From the NCBI GenBank assembly GCA_020353055.1, contig CP070686.1:1846729-1910728 (forward strand): DNA of 64,000 nt. Reading direction: 5' to 3'. Shown here piece by piece: positions 43,313 to 52,431 of this stretch. The notes beneath the pieces were generated by a model, which was given only the letters and a program-made list of their open reading frames with translations, was not told the origin of the DNA and ran no database searches. Both the position numbers and the translations under genes were made by a program. The stretch is from Caldifarciminota bacterium (GTDB lineage: Bacteria; Hydrothermota; Tepidihabitantia; SM23-42). The stretch's first letter is position 1. Each line of letters starts with the position of its first letter.

Positions 43313-44182
43313 ATGGTTAAGAAGTCATCGATGATCGTCGTCATACTGCTTCTCGCAACGCAGATTGCATCAGCTAATCACACACGTATGTCCACTTTGA
43401 TGGCGGGAGATTATATCGACGACATCATCCACATAGATATCTATCCGCATCACCTGTTTGCATACGCGAACAATCTGTATCTTGATATCGGAACAGACAC
43501 CAAAGATTTTGGCGCTATCGTGACACCAAATCAGAAATACGGAGTACTCGGAATCTGGCAGAATCCGGTAGCGCAATATGGCTTCAATATTGGCTATGCG
43601 GTGAACCTGTACGAATTCGATATCGGCATATCATTTTCGCCGAACAGAGACAACCAGAGATTTGGGATTGGTATCGGCCGAGACTTTTTCGATCAGCGCA
43701 TCGACGTCTCATTTCTCACCATTGACGGGATAGCGGAGGATCAACACACCTTCCGCGCCCACTTCTCACGGCGCATGGGTGACTTCAATATCATACCGAG
43801 GTATGCCCTCGAATACGTATCAGATCCTGCAGATCTCAAGAAGCACAGGCTCGGTATGATGATTCAAAGGATGATACTTAATGAAGGATTTGTCTATGTA
43901 GGAGCCGAGTACTACTTTGTGCGCGGTGATGTCGAACTCGACTCGACACATATTTATGCAGGCGTCGAGTTAAGACTGAATCGGTATCTGGTGCTCAGAT
44001 GTGGTGCCGCTGAGCACTTCGAAGAAGGATTCGACAATGCCACCTGGCAAGTCGAACCTGGCCTTGGACTTCGGATACGCGATTTCAGCCTCGATTTTCA
44101 CCTGAACGAAGAAAGGCTCTTTGACAAAGAACAGACTTTCTTTAAATCGTTTGGATTGGATTTTTACTTCGGAAGATTTTGA
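43313..44182 (+). CDS. Probable outer-membrane beta-barrel protein, orphan
   Basis: A 289-residue protein with a signal peptide (MIVVILLLATQIASA). Many short amphipathic strands follow (YGFNIGYAVNLYEFDIGISF, VYVGAEYYFVRGDVEL) and the chain ends in Phe (GLDFYFGRF), the usual terminal residue of outer-membrane barrels. No family is recognised. The start is 5 nt after a perfect -10, so the mRNA looks leaderless. The tRNA-Ala gene follows. Confidence 0.72.
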   Translation: MVKKSSMIVVILLLATQIASANHTRMSTLMAGDYIDDIIHIDIYPHHLFAYANNLYLDIGTDTKDFGAIVTPNQKYGVLGIWQNPVAQYGFNIGYAVNLYEFDIGISFSPNRDNQRFGIGIGRDFFDQRIDVSFLTIDGIAEDQHTFRAHFSRRMGDFNIIPRYALEYVSDPADLKKHRLGMMIQRMILNEGFVYVGAEYYFVRGDVELDSTHIYAGVELRLNRYLVLRCGAAEHFEEGFDNATWQVEPGLGLRIRDFSLDFHLNEERLFDKEQTFFKSFGLDFYFGRF

Positions 44183-44253
44183 CGGATAGTTAGTCGGTTG
44201 TAAAAAGCGTTTGGGCAGACTTTTTTGAAAAAAGGGGAAAAGAGTCCACCTTT

Positions 44254-44326
44254 GGGGGTGTAGCTCAGGCGGGAGAGCAGTGCGTTTGCAACGCACAGGC
44301 CAGCGGTTCGAGTCCGCTCACCTCCA
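44254..44326 (+). tRNA. tRNA-Ala (TGC)
   Basis: A 73-nt cloverleaf. Acceptor GGGGGTG pairs with CACCTCC with one G-T, D arm GCTCAGGCGGGAGAGC, anticodon stem GTGCG/CGCAC around TTTGCAA (anticodon TGC), and T arm AGCGG/CCGCT. CCA is not encoded. Confidence 0.95.
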
Positions 44327-44328
44327 CT

Positions 44329-44351
44329 CGGGGAGGCCCGATGCCTCCCCG
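44329..44351 (+). terminator. Nine-bp hairpin after tRNA-Ala
   Basis: CGGGGAGGC (44329-44337) pairs with GCCTCCCCG (44343-44351) around 5 nt. It begins 2 nt after the tRNA. The following bases are AAATCTTAA, so there is no clear T-run; it may act in termination or 3' processing. Confidence 0.5.
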
Positions 44352-44505
44352 AAATCTTAAAACTCAAATTCTAATTCCTGAATAATTTCAAAATAGCAAC
44401 ATCAAAAATACAAAATACATAAGCATGAAGTGTAAACCGGCGACCTGTGACTTTTGCAATTGAATACTTTATGTTAGCTCAAGAAAGAATATCAGTTTTC
44501 TCAAC

Positions 44506-45399
44506 CTACAATTTCCTGAATACTCTCAGGAAATTGCCTGAGAAGATACGTTGTATATCCGTTTTTTTGTAACCCTTTGCCAGCAGTGCTTTTTCCACAC
44601 GGGTGATTCCTCCTGGCCCGGGGATCACCGGATCATTAATGCCATCAAAATCACTGCCGACTGCAGCATGTCTGATGCCATATTTCTCACAAAGATAGTC
44701 GAGATGATCGACAACACTATATTTCCCCAGATGGTATTTTGAGAAATTCACAGCCACAACACCGCCCCGTTCGCATATCGCTTTTATGGCCGGATCTGAT
44801 ATGTTCCGTAAGAAAGAAGGATTCAATACCCTTATGCATGAATGAGATGCGATAACCGGATTTTCGCATAATCGGCAAACATCGAGTACGGTCCGCGTGG
44901 ATGCATGGGACATATCCAGTATCACATCATACTTGCGTAATCTCCTTATGTACTCCCGGCCCTTCTTTGTCAGTCCCTTCTTATCATCATCGAGTGCGGA
45001 ATGCGCAAGTCTGTTCGAATTGTTCCAGGTAATAGTAAAAACCCGCAACCCCAATCCATAAAGTGCCTCTACTTGCTCAAACACAGTATCATAGATGTGC
45101 CCGCCCTCAGCGCCTAAAACAACATTTACCCGGCCCGGCAGCATTTCGCGATACATCGTAGTCAAATGCAGTGTTTCTTTTTCTCTGACATATTCGATCG
45201 TCGAGGTGATCATCTTTACCGCATCGACAAACGGGTATTTAGCCTTCGGATATACAAAATGGGCGAACACTATGCCTTTGTAGCCCTGCCCATATAACCG
45301 TTGAGGTCTTATATGACGGATCTCCTTCTTCGCCAGAAAGTATGGAGTATCACAATGCAGATCAAAAACCGCGGACAACCTACCCCTCATTCTGCTCAT
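44506..45399 (-). CDS. Membrane dipeptidase (peptidase M19)
   Basis: A 297-residue renal-dipeptidase-like metalloenzyme. It has FDLHCDTPYF (first zinc ligands), NVVLGAEGGHIYD (bridging Glu), GLRVFTITWNNSNRLAHS, VILDMSHAS, NPVIASHSCIR (zinc His residues) and VGSDFDGIND. It cleaves dipeptides, including some with D-residues. No signal peptide is evident. The start ATGA overlaps the stop of the upstream metallophosphoesterase gene, so the two are an operon. Confidence 0.92.
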   Translation of the reverse strand: MSRMRGRLSAVFDLHCDTPYFLAKKEIRHIRPQRLYGQGYKGIVFAHFVYPKAKYPFVDAVKMITSTIEYVREKETLHLTTMYREMLPGRVNVVLGAEGGHIYDTVFEQVEALYGLGLRVFTITWNNSNRLAHSALDDDKKGLTKKGREYIRRLRKYDVILDMSHASTRTVLDVCRLCENPVIASHSCIRVLNPSFLRNISDPAIKAICERGGVVAVNFSKYHLGKYSVVDHLDYLCEKYGIRHAAVGSDFDGINDPVIPGPGGITRVEKALLAKGYKKTDIQRIFSGNFLRVFRKL

Positions 45400-46454
45400 T
45401 TCTCCATGACGAGCATGTCGAAAACCGTGCCGTCTGGCTTCATTGCCCGCATGATCAGCCGTTTGCCTTCTATTTGAACGAGGCAGAAATGATAGTCGGA
45501 TTCACCCCGAGCTAGCCAATCAACATCCTCGACCCCGTACAGAACAGCACTGCCGCCGCCGGTGATTATATAAGTGACCCCATTGATCTTCTTGGTCCGT
45601 TGATAGTTGTGATCATGCCCGGCAAACACAATATCAACCTTGTACTTCTCCAATAAAGAAGACCATGCTTCACGGATATGTTCGCGATCCACATACCGGC
45701 CAGCAGAGTATGCCGGCCGATGAAAGATGACAAATAGCCAATCTATACTCTCATCGTCGCGCACTGATCTAAGACGGTCTACGAGCCAGTCTTTCTGGAA
45801 TCCATGGATATCACCCTCTGTATTCAGAACAACAAAACTGACATTGCCGTATCTTACCGAATAATAGAATTCGGAATCAGGCAACGCGAAGAGTGTATCA
45901 TACGGCCAGTATGGTTTCTCGTGATTACCCAGCGCCGGTATAAAGTGCTTATGCTGCAAGAGTGTATCTTCGACATTGAAAAAAGTACGCCAGTTATCCG
46001 TGTCATCACCATCCAGAACCAGATCACCCGTGTGCACCAGAAACTCTATGTCGCGTGTCGCAACGCGGTCGATCACTGATTGATGTACGATCGAATCCCC
46101 GCGCGTGTCCCCAAAAACAATGAAGGAGAAGGAATCTGAATGTTCCGGGAATGTTTTGAAAGTCTTGATGTCACCTTGCGGCAGAACTCGGTAGAAGTAA
46201 CCGGTGCCTGAATCAAGGCTGTCGAGAATAACATGGTGATGATAACGAACACCAACAACCCTCACCGTATCTTCCAGTTCCGGAGTCGATCCGAATGCCA
46301 CGATCGTGGATTCTTGTTTTTCACTATTCCAGTTAATGTAGATTGAATTCGTTGGCGATGCGGTCGGTGTTAAATACGGCTTACTATCGAACGGCTTGAA
46401 ACCCGCTCCGTAGAGAAGAACCGTACCAATCGCAAACCAATATATGCTCTTCAT
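45396..46454 (-). CDS. Exported metallophosphoesterase, purple-acid-phosphatase-like
   Basis: A 352-residue protein with a signal peptide (MKSIYWFAIGTVLLYGAGF). A fibronectin-like N-terminal domain (about 25-105; SPTNSIYINWNSEKQ, GTGYFYRVLPQG) leads into the calcineurin-like domain: FGDTRGD, HTGDLVLDGDD, ALGNHEKPYW, FHRPAYSAGRY and GHDHNYQR, all metal-ligand motifs intact. This is the PAP-like order. ATG 46454 is chosen because it is 7 nt after the TATAAT hexamer, while the ATG at 46463 overlaps that hexamer. Cotranscribed with the M19 dipeptidase gene. Confidence 0.9.
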   Translation of the reverse strand: MKSIYWFAIGTVLLYGAGFKPFDSKPYLTPTASPTNSIYINWNSEKQESTIVAFGSTPELEDTVRVVGVRYHHHVILDSLDSGTGYFYRVLPQGDIKTFKTFPEHSDSFSFIVFGDTRGDSIVHQSVIDRVATRDIEFLVHTGDLVLDGDDTDNWRTFFNVEDTLLQHKHFIPALGNHEKPYWPYDTLFALPDSEFYYSVRYGNVSFVVLNTEGDIHGFQKDWLVDRLRSVRDDESIDWLFVIFHRPAYSAGRYVDREHIREAWSSLLEKYKVDIVFAGHDHNYQRTKKINGVTYIITGGGSAVLYGVEDVDWLARGESDYHFCLVQIEGKRLIMRAMKPDGTVFDMLVMEK

Positions 46455-46461
46455 GTAATGC

Positions 46462-46489
46462 ATTATAGTGATATCCTTTCATGCGTCAA
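46462..46489 (-). promoter_or_regulatory. Leaderless-type promoter of the metallophosphoesterase-dipeptidase operon
   Basis: TTGACG (46484-46489), 16-bp spacer, TATAAT (46462-46467), then 7 nt to ATG 46454. Confidence 0.68.
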
Positions 46490-46633
46490 CGACATCGTGG
46501 GGCCATGTACTACCCGGCAAACCACATTATGATATTGCGACAATCATCGTAATGGCGCAATAGTTTAACTCGATCAGACCCGATGCCATTGCACAAAAGT
46601 GCCGGTAAATTCACTATGCTATTGAGTCGATGA

Positions 46634-46786
46634 TCAACAGACGATGATCCTGTAAAGTATGATGAGTATGATGAACGTTGCAATGATCCCGATTCCCACG
46701 AAGCGAAATGGCTTCGGATACTTCTTTCTCGGAATCAGGCGTCTTACCTTGACTTCTTGCTTTCTCTTTCTAAAATCCAGTCCCAT
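46634..46786 (-). CDS. 50-residue basic membrane-anchored protein
   Basis: A small gene starting 4 nt after the dacB stop with GGGAG nine nt before the ATG. The N-terminal 27 residues are very basic (GLDFRKRKQEVKVRRLIPRKK), and residues of about 30-48 form one hydrophobic helix (VGIGIIATFIILIILY). The basic side should stay in the cytoplasm with a short outer tail. No family is recognised. It seems to be the last gene of the hslU-dacB operon. Confidence 0.62.
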   Translation of the reverse strand: MGLDFRKRKQEVKVRRLIPRKKYPKPFRFVGIGIIATFIILIILYRIIVC

Positions 46787-46790
46787 TACT

Positions 46791-48155
46791 TCATCTCCCT
46801 TCTTTAAGGAAAATCCAGAGTTCTCTAAGAAGGTCTTCCTGCGTTTTTTCGATCTGCTTGCGCGGAGATACGAAATTGTTGAACATAATCGAAAAGCAAT
46901 AATATCGTCCATCATTGCTCAGATATCCCGAAAGGCATGAAACTGCGTGCAATGTGCCGGTCTTCGCCCGCAGAGAACCCTGCAAACCGCTGAACCTTCC
47001 CGCCAGCGTGCCTTCTCCTGGACCCGGAAGCAAGTTATAGAAGGTATCGAACATATCTGAATGGTACATACGCCGCAGTACAAGCGCAATATCGTAGGGC
47101 GATATGAGGTTATGTCGCGAAAGACCAGAGCCGTCATATAATTCAACAAGACTTGTATCGACGCCACATCGCCTCAGAAATTCCTTCACGATCGAGACGC
47201 CGCCCCGGAAACTACCATCCCGCAGATAATGTGAACCTAATGTCTTGAGTATCGCCTCACCATATAGATTGATACTCTCTGAATTCAACTCTCCTATTAT
47301 TTCCAGCAAAGGCGCCGACAAGACCGAATCGACCACATCATACCCTGGATTCGTCCGATTAATCGCCAGGCCATCATTGGCTATACACCTGCCGCTGATA
47401 CGTACGTTCGAGGCCATCAACCTTTCCTTCAGGTACTCGCCGAAATACATCGTGGGGTTCTTCACCGACACTTCAATGTCGCGCCTATGTCCAAAACCGA
47501 TGCCTCCGTCCACGTAGATAATATTCGACTCGGGTCTGCGGAAGATGATAATACTGTCGTCACCTGATTTTGTAATCATCTCGCTGACCAACTCCACGTA
47601 TCCAGTCGAAGGTTCGATCATAACGTTTGCTGGTTTCCCAATTGATGTCGCCTCCATACGAACGTTCACAACATTGCGGTTGATCGAAAGCGCGGAAACC
47701 TCGGCGGCGTAGCGCGCATCGAGATAGTGCCATGCCCAACCGACTGGTAATCTCTCATCGGTAAAATATGAATCATCGAGTATGATATTACCTTCGATAT
47801 TCATGATCCCGCGCTTCTTCAGGGCACTGACGAATTGTTCGAGATCATCAAGAGAAAAACCTGGATCACCGCCGCCGGAAACGAAGACGTCACCCCGCAG
47901 CTTACCGCTCCTTAGTTGGCCGTCAATACCGAGACGTGTCTTAAACCTGAAATCCTGGCCCAGAAACATGAGGGCAGCTGCACTGGTTACGATCTTCGTG
48001 TTGGAAGCAGGCACCAGAAGTTTCTGACAATTACGCGCATAGACGACACTATCGCTATCCAGATCAAGAACGATCATCCCTACGTGAGCGTGTTCCAACC
48101 ATGGTTGGTTGAGTATGCTGTCGAACGCAAGCGATGAAAGAATGAGAAGTAACAT
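46791..48155 (-). CDS. dacB: D-Ala-D-Ala carboxypeptidase/endopeptidase, PBP4 type (S13)
   Basis: A 454-residue exported penicillin-binding protein. The N-terminus is hydrophobic. The SxxK motif is SNTK (Ser51-Lys54) in VPASNTKIVTSAAAL, the SxN motif is in YDGSGLSRHNLIS near 340, and the KTG motif is in LRAKTGTLHAVS near 400. The large insert between the first two motifs is typical of S13. It trims or cleaves peptidoglycan cross-links in the periplasm. It lies 77 nt after yceD. Confidence 0.94.
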   Translation of the reverse strand: MLLLILSSLAFDSILNQPWLEHAHVGMIVLDLDSDSVVYARNCQKLLVPASNTKIVTSAAALMFLGQDFRFKTRLGIDGQLRSGKLRGDVFVSGGGDPGFSLDDLEQFVSALKKRGIMNIEGNIILDDSYFTDERLPVGWAWHYLDARYAAEVSALSINRNVVNVRMEATSIGKPANVMIEPSTGYVELVSEMITKSGDDSIIIFRRPESNIIYVDGGIGFGHRRDIEVSVKNPTMYFGEYLKERLMASNVRISGRCIANDGLAINRTNPGYDVVDSVLSAPLLEIIGELNSESINLYGEAILKTLGSHYLRDGSFRGGVSIVKEFLRRCGVDTSLVELYDGSGLSRHNLISPYDIALVLRRMYHSDMFDTFYNLLPGPGEGTLAGRFSGLQGSLRAKTGTLHAVSCLSGYLSNDGRYYCFSIMFNNFVSPRKQIEKTQEDLLRELWIFLKEGR

Positions 48156-48232
48156 ACTACACCATAAGATGAATTTCTATCATTTATGTACCACAGTCGC
48201 TTCTGCCGTTGTTCTGATTTTCCTTCGATGCA

Positions 48233-48766
48233 TTATTTTTTTGACGAATCTGACTGCGGAGTAAAAAGACCAACACTCGTCTTCCTGCAAGCACAGCGCT
48301 TCATATTAAGGTTTACACCGCACTCCGGACATAATCCTCGACAATCCTGCTTACACACGAGGGTAATGGGTTGTGATAACACAATCGCCTCTCTAATGCC
48401 AACGCTCAAATCGATATGCGGGCCTCGATAGTACACCCTATCTGCATCGTGTCCGGTGAGCTCCACATTTTCGATACGCATGTATGGATCCTCACCTGCA
48501 ACATAGTCAAGGTGTAACATAAAATCGAAATCACTGGCAAACCATTGTAAACAGCGCATACACATAAAGTCACAGTGGAAGGTAACGTGAAAGTCTGCAC
48601 CTATGCCAATCGCAGACTTTTGCAGCTTTACGGTTGCGTTGATGTTACTTGCTTTTACCGATCTGCTGCCTTTGATATCGAGTTCGCCGGGTTTGAGGTC
48701 GTGAAATTCATAAACACTTTCTCCGCCCAGGTCTTTTGTTTGAATCAGGAATTTAGATTTGTTTAT
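48233..48766 (-). CDS. yceD: YceD family protein (DUF177) with non-canonical start
   Basis: The C-terminal part is a clear DUF177: MCMRCLQWF, SVGIREAIVLSQPITLVC, DCRGLCPECGVNLN and CACRK. The frame stays open upstream with YceD-like sequence (FLIQTKDLGGESVYEFHDLK) but has no ATG, GTG or TTG before 48565. The only start at the right place is ATA at 48766, overlapping the upstream stop as ATAA and with GGAG eight nt before it, giving 177 residues, the usual family length. Family role: linked to 23S rRNA/large-subunit accumulation, often next to rpmF, which is absent here. A mutated ATG, a real ATA start or a truncated product are the options. Confidence 0.75.
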   Translation of the reverse strand: MNKSKFLIQTKDLGGESVYEFHDLKPGELDIKGSRSVKASNINATVKLQKSAIGIGADFHVTFHCDFMCMRCLQWFASDFDFMLHLDYVAGEDPYMRIENVELTGHDADRVYYRGPHIDLSVGIREAIVLSQPITLVCKQDCRGLCPECGVNLNMKRCACRKTSVGLFTPQSDSSKK

Positions 48767-50022
48767 GTCTTCAACTCCTTCTTGCGCGCTGCAGGGAATA
48801 ACACATTATTGAGTATTAACCGGTAACCGGGTGAATTTCTGTGCAGGTTTAGCTCGGTAGGTGGATCGCCAACGAAGTGTTGATAATCTTCTGGATCATG
48901 ACCGGCAAGGTAAGTGAACGTACCCCTGCCGTAGTCACCGTGCAGATATTTCACTTCCTCTGTTCCCACAACTTCACCAAGATTCAATACGGCAACCTTT
49001 ATCGTATTCCTCCTGAATCCGGAACATTGGCCAAGAAACTCCTTGACGAGTGAAGTATGATTCTGAACCAGCATACTTGGTACGGGGTCGAATTTTGCAG
49101 AAAAATCAAATAAAGAAATGTATGTATTGGGTCCTCTCCGACTGGCCTCTTGTACAACGTCAATCGACGAATGTTCGTAAATTAACGGGTCCAGTACAAC
49201 CTGAAAATTCTCGAAGGCAAGGCATTGGGAAAAATCGAGATTATTGTTTGCCTGGCGATCGAAAGCATCACCGTCATAAATATCATGGCATATGTCCGTC
49301 TCCGCCGCGGCCAGCGCTATTTCATATGTGTCACATGCCGAACACATAGAAAAAACAAACCCGCCAGCAGCTATATATTCCTTAATTACATGCGCGACCG
49401 CCAGTTTCATCCTCGACACTTTGGCGAATCCAAGGCGGCGAGATAATTCCTCATTCATACGAACCTCGGATTGATACCAATCGGTCTGACGCTGACTGCC
49501 GTAGAACTTACCATACTGACCGGTAAAATCCTCATGGTGTAAATGAAGCCAATCATATTTCGGGAGCACCCCTTTGAGAACATCATCATCCCAGACCTGC
49601 TCATACGGTATTCCCGCATATTCAAGAGCAAGCGTGACCGCATCGTCCCACGGCTCATAATTTTCGGGTATGTAAACCGCAATTCTGGGTGCCTTTTCCA
49701 GAAGCACGGTCTCCATATTATTCTCTTCGACAGTCTGATAAATGTACAATACCTCAGACGCGGACACTACCTCCCAGCGCACACCATTCACCGCGCACTC
49801 TTTCTCCACCGTTTTGTCATATCCCAACATGAATGAACCACCTCTAAAATTAAGCAACCACTCAACATCAAGCCCTCTGTTTATCGCCCGGTATGCAATT
49901 CCATATGCACGTAAATGGTCTGACTGAGAAAGATCCATCGGAATCAGCAATTTATTTGCATGAAGCGTAATGAAGAATGTAAATGGTAGAAGAAACCTCT
50001 GCACGGAGAATTTACTCCTCAT
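48763..50022 (-). CDS. Conserved exported protein of unknown function (sometimes labelled asparagine synthetase B)
   Basis: A 419-residue protein with a signal-like N-terminus (FLLPFTFFITLHA). Notable blocks are LLIPMDLSQSDHLRAYGIAY, WLLNFRGGSFML, YDWLHLHHEDFTGQYG, and AAGGFVFSMCSACDTYEIALAA, which has a nucleophile-elbow-like Cys setting. Similar proteins in FCB-type genomes are, to my knowledge, often labelled asparagine synthetase B, but none of the AsnB hallmarks (N-terminal catalytic Cys2, SGGLDS loop) is present. A periplasmic amidotransferase- or transglutaminase-like activity is conceivable but unproven. It overlaps the EIIA gene by 11 nt and yceD by 4. Confidence 0.6.
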   Translation of the reverse strand: MRSKFSVQRFLLPFTFFITLHANKLLIPMDLSQSDHLRAYGIAYRAINRGLDVEWLLNFRGGSFMLGYDKTVEKECAVNGVRWEVVSASEVLYIYQTVEENNMETVLLEKAPRIAVYIPENYEPWDDAVTLALEYAGIPYEQVWDDDVLKGVLPKYDWLHLHHEDFTGQYGKFYGSQRQTDWYQSEVRMNEELSRRLGFAKVSRMKLAVAHVIKEYIAAGGFVFSMCSACDTYEIALAAAETDICHDIYDGDAFDRQANNNLDFSQCLAFENFQVVLDPLIYEHSSIDVVQEASRRGPNTYISLFDFSAKFDPVPSMLVQNHTSLVKEFLGQCSGFRRNTIKVAVLNLGEVVGTEEVKYLHGDYGRGTFTYLAGHDPEDYQHFVGDPPTELNLHRNSPGYRLILNNVLFPAARKKELKT

Positions 50023-50473
50023 TCTCCTTTATTATATTCATAATTTCTTTCGAATCCTTGGCATTCCGAAGCATCTCCCTTACTGGATGCTTCCGTAACA
50101 ACCTGGAGAGCTTTGCCAGGGCCATGATATACTCTGACTTCTGGTTCTCAGGCGAAGCAATCAGAAAGATAATATAGGAAGGCTTGCCGTCGATAGAGGA
50201 AAAATCTATGCCTTTCGGGGAGCGTGCAAAGGCCAGGAGTAGATCCTGTACCGCGTTTGTCCGTGCATGGGGTATCGCTATTCCATCCCCTATACCCGTA
50301 GATTCAAGATTTTCCCTTTTTGCCAACGCTTTTATAAATTCCTTGCCATCACTTACCAGCTTGTTTTTCACCATATGCGCCACAAGTTCATCTATGGCAG
50401 CAAGCTTTTCCTTTGCCTTTATCTCCATTATTATTGCCTCTGGTTTGAGATACTCAGAGATTTTTAGTTGCAT
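50012..50473 (-). CDS. PTS EIIA domain protein, fructose/mannitol (EIIA-Ntr) type
   Basis: A 153-residue single-domain PTS_EIIA_2 protein. The phospho-acceptor His lies in GDGIAIPHARTNAV near residue 66, and PKGIDFSSIDGKP and FLIASPENQ follow. No HPr, EI or EIIBC genes are nearby, so a regulatory (PtsN-like) role is more likely than sugar uptake. ATG 50473 follows AGGAGGT; the TTG just before it is out of ideal spacing. Confidence 0.88.
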   Translation of the reverse strand: MQLKISEYLKPEAIIMEIKAKEKLAAIDELVAHMVKNKLVSDGKEFIKALAKRENLESTGIGDGIAIPHARTNAVQDLLLAFARSPKGIDFSSIDGKPSYIIFLIASPENQKSEYIMALAKLSRLLRKHPVREMLRNAKDSKEIMNIIKENEE

Positions 50474-50545
50474 CAAACCTCCTCTGCTCCAATCGCATTT
50501 ACGAACTCAACAACGAAGAGAACGTGACGCTAAACATATTAACTA

Positions 50546-50941
50546 TCACAATCCAATCACCGGTATCGAGGATGAAACGAATATCTTTTTTGATTCATCT
50601 TTTCTTTTGATCAACAGTGCTTCGATCTGATAAGTATCAACGTAGCGTTTGGTTAAATCCAGTAGACTGCCCTCTTCAAGGTGGAGTGAAGTCCAGACGC
50701 CGTTTTCGACCGCCTCATCTTCCGCGAGATAAAGTAATTTCCATCCATTCTCCTCGGTCTTATCATATACCAAGTTGACCTTTTGATGGGTAAGACTGGC
50801 CAGTCGCGATACTCGATTGGGTTCGATTACGAACAGAACGAACAACTTACCGCCACAACTCTTACACAGTTGAACGGCCACCGACAGGATCGATTGATCC
50901 GTATCACCGGTTAACATTAACAGAAACCTCTTGAATTCCAT
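50546..50941 (-). CDS. Universal stress protein-like protein
   Basis: A 131-residue protein with a USP-like alternating pattern: FKRFLLMLTGDTDQSILSVAV at the N-terminus (in short pieces), GGKLFVLFVIEPN as strand 2, IEALLIKRKDE and SSSIPVIGL near the C-terminus. The ATP-binding GxxG(S/T) motif of UspA-FG types is not clear, so it may be of the non-ATP class. It lies 3 nt after hslU and before the EIIA gene, in one operon. Confidence 0.7.
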   Translation of the reverse strand: MEFKRFLLMLTGDTDQSILSVAVQLCKSCGGKLFVLFVIEPNRVSRLASLTHQKVNLVYDKTEENGWKLLYLAEDEAVENGVWTSLHLEEGSLLDLTKRYVDTYQIEALLIKRKDESKKIFVSSSIPVIGL

Positions 50942-50944
50942 CCT

Positions 50945-52309
50945 TTAAAGTATGTAGCGGGACACATCCACATTACGTACGATATCACCTAATTTGTCAT
51001 CAACGTACGCTTTGGTTATCTTTGCTTTCCTATCCGTTGCCGGTGCGTTGTACAGAAGGTCTTCAAGAAGTTTGGTCATGACCGTATGTAAGCGGCGCGC
51101 ACCTATGTTTTCTGTTGTTTCATTCACCTTACCGGCAATTTGCGCAATTGTGTCGATCGCGTCTTCTGAGAATTCAAGTTCCACTCCGTCACTTGCCAAC
51201 AGAGCAACATACTGTTTAATCAAGGAATTCTTTGGTTCTACGAGAATACGGCGAAAATCATCTTCGGATAGCGCCGACAGCTCGACACGGATGGGAAATC
51301 TTCCCTGCATCTCCGGTATCAAATCGGAGGGCTTTTTGTTGTGAAATGCGCCTGCCGCAATGAACAGTATATGGTTCGTTTTAATCATCCCGTACTTGGT
51401 CATAACGTTTGAACCCTCGACGATAGGCAATAGATCTCGTTGCACTCCTTCCCTGGACACATCAGGACCACCCGTAACTCCACCGCCAGCAATTTTATCG
51501 ATCTCATCAACAAAAATAATTCCAGAATTCTCGGCTCTTCGCCTCGCTTCATTTATGACTTCATCCATGTCAACTAACTTCTCCGCCTCCTCGTTCTGCA
51601 GGTACTTCATAGCCTCTCTGACCGGCATTTTCCTTTTCTTTTTGCGCTTCGGTAATCTACTGCCGAATGCCTCTTCGACGGCCATACCCAATTCTTCGAT
51701 TCCACCCTGACCAAAAATCTCGACAATAGGCGCAAATCCCTGACGCGAGACTTCCAGTTCCACGACGCGCTCATCGAGCTTACCAGCATGCAACATGGCA
51801 CGCATCTTCTCCCTTGTATCTGTATCAGCACTCTTCTGCGATATTACTGCAGCCTTCTCAGTATCCGGTCTTGGCGGCGGTGGTATGAGTATATCAAGAA
51901 TCCTTTCCTCGGCATAGACCTTAGCCTTCTCCTGAACCGATGCTGTCCCCTCGTGCCGCACCATATTTACCGATATCTCAACGAGATCACGCACCATTGA
52001 TTCTACATCACGGCCCACATAACCGACCTCTGTGAACCGCGACGCTTCAACCTTCATAAAAGGCGCGCGTGCCAGTCCGGCTAATCTCCGGGCGATTTCT
52101 GTCTTACCTACTCCAGTCGGGCCAATAAGTATGATATTGTTTGGATAGATCTCTTCTTTTATCTTACCTTCTACTCTCTGTCGCCGCCATCGATTTCTCA
52201 GAGCAATTGCAACCGCTTTTTTAGCTTCGGATTGACCGATGATGTAACTGTCGAGCCGGGCAACTATTTCTTCGGGAGTAGGAAAGGCGTCATATTTTAC
52301 TGCTGACAT
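50945..52309 (-). CDS. hslU: ATP-dependent protease ATPase subunit HslU
   Basis: A 454-residue AAA+ unfoldase. It has the Walker A site [14 protein letters not shown] near residue 56, [19 protein letters not shown] (pore loop GYVG), an I-domain of about 105-240, Walker [11 protein letters not shown], and sensor-2 [15 protein letters not shown] near the end. It unfolds substrates for the HslV peptidase. ATG 52309 ([15 protein letters not shown]) has GGAGGTG upstream. hslV normally precedes hslU but is not adjacent here. Confidence 0.95.
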   Translation of the reverse strand: MSAVKYDAFPTPEEIVARLDSYIIGQSEAKKAVAIALRNRWRRQRVEGKIKEEIYPNNIILIGPTGVGKTEIARRLAGLARAPFMKVEASRFTEVGYVGRDVESMVRDLVEISVNMVRHEGTASVQEKAKVYAEERILDILIPPPPRPDTEKAAVISQKSADTDTREKMRAMLHAGKLDERVVELEVSRQGFAPIVEIFGQGGIEELGMAVEEAFGSRLPKRKKKRKMPVREAMKYLQNEEAEKLVDMDEVINEARRRAENSGIIFVDEIDKIAGGGVTGGPDVSREGVQRDLLPIVEGSNVMTKYGMIKTNHILFIAAGAFHNKKPSDLIPEMQGRFPIRVELSALSEDDFRRILVEPKNSLIKQYVALLASDGVELEFSEDAIDTIAQIAGKVNETTENIGARRLHTVMTKLLEDLLYNAPATDRKAKITKAYVDDKLGDIVRNVDVSRYIL

Positions 52310-52335
52310 CAAATCCTTCACCTCCATCAATGACA

Positions 52336-52363
52336 ATTATAGTGAATAAGACAAAACTGTCAA
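52336..52363 (-). promoter_or_regulatory. Promoter of the hslU operon
   Basis: TTGACA (52358-52363), 16-bp spacer, TATAAT (52336-52341), a full consensus match. No heat-shock CIRCE element is seen. Confidence 0.78.
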
Positions 52364-52396
52364 GATTCGGACAGATTCATGATTACCGTGGGACGG

Positions 52397-52425
52397 TTGA
52401 CAAATGCTGGAATTTTGCATACAAT
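52397..52425 (+). promoter_or_regulatory. Leaderless-type promoter of the GH13-like-uvrB-nadC-folC operon
   Basis: TTGACA (52397-52402), 17-bp spacer, TACAAT (52420-52425), then 6 nt to ATG 52432. No Shine-Dalgarno. Confidence 0.68.
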
Positions 52426-52431
52426 TTTGCC

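Noticed and set aside
44179-44206. Promoter for tRNA-Ala (TTGACG-16-TAAAAA)
   Set aside because: The -10 is poor and the tRNA begins about 48 nt further; not strong enough to list.
48715-48725. Frameshift in yceD
   Set aside because: Re-reading the bases shows the frame is continuous from ATA 48766 to the stop; only the start codon is abnormal.
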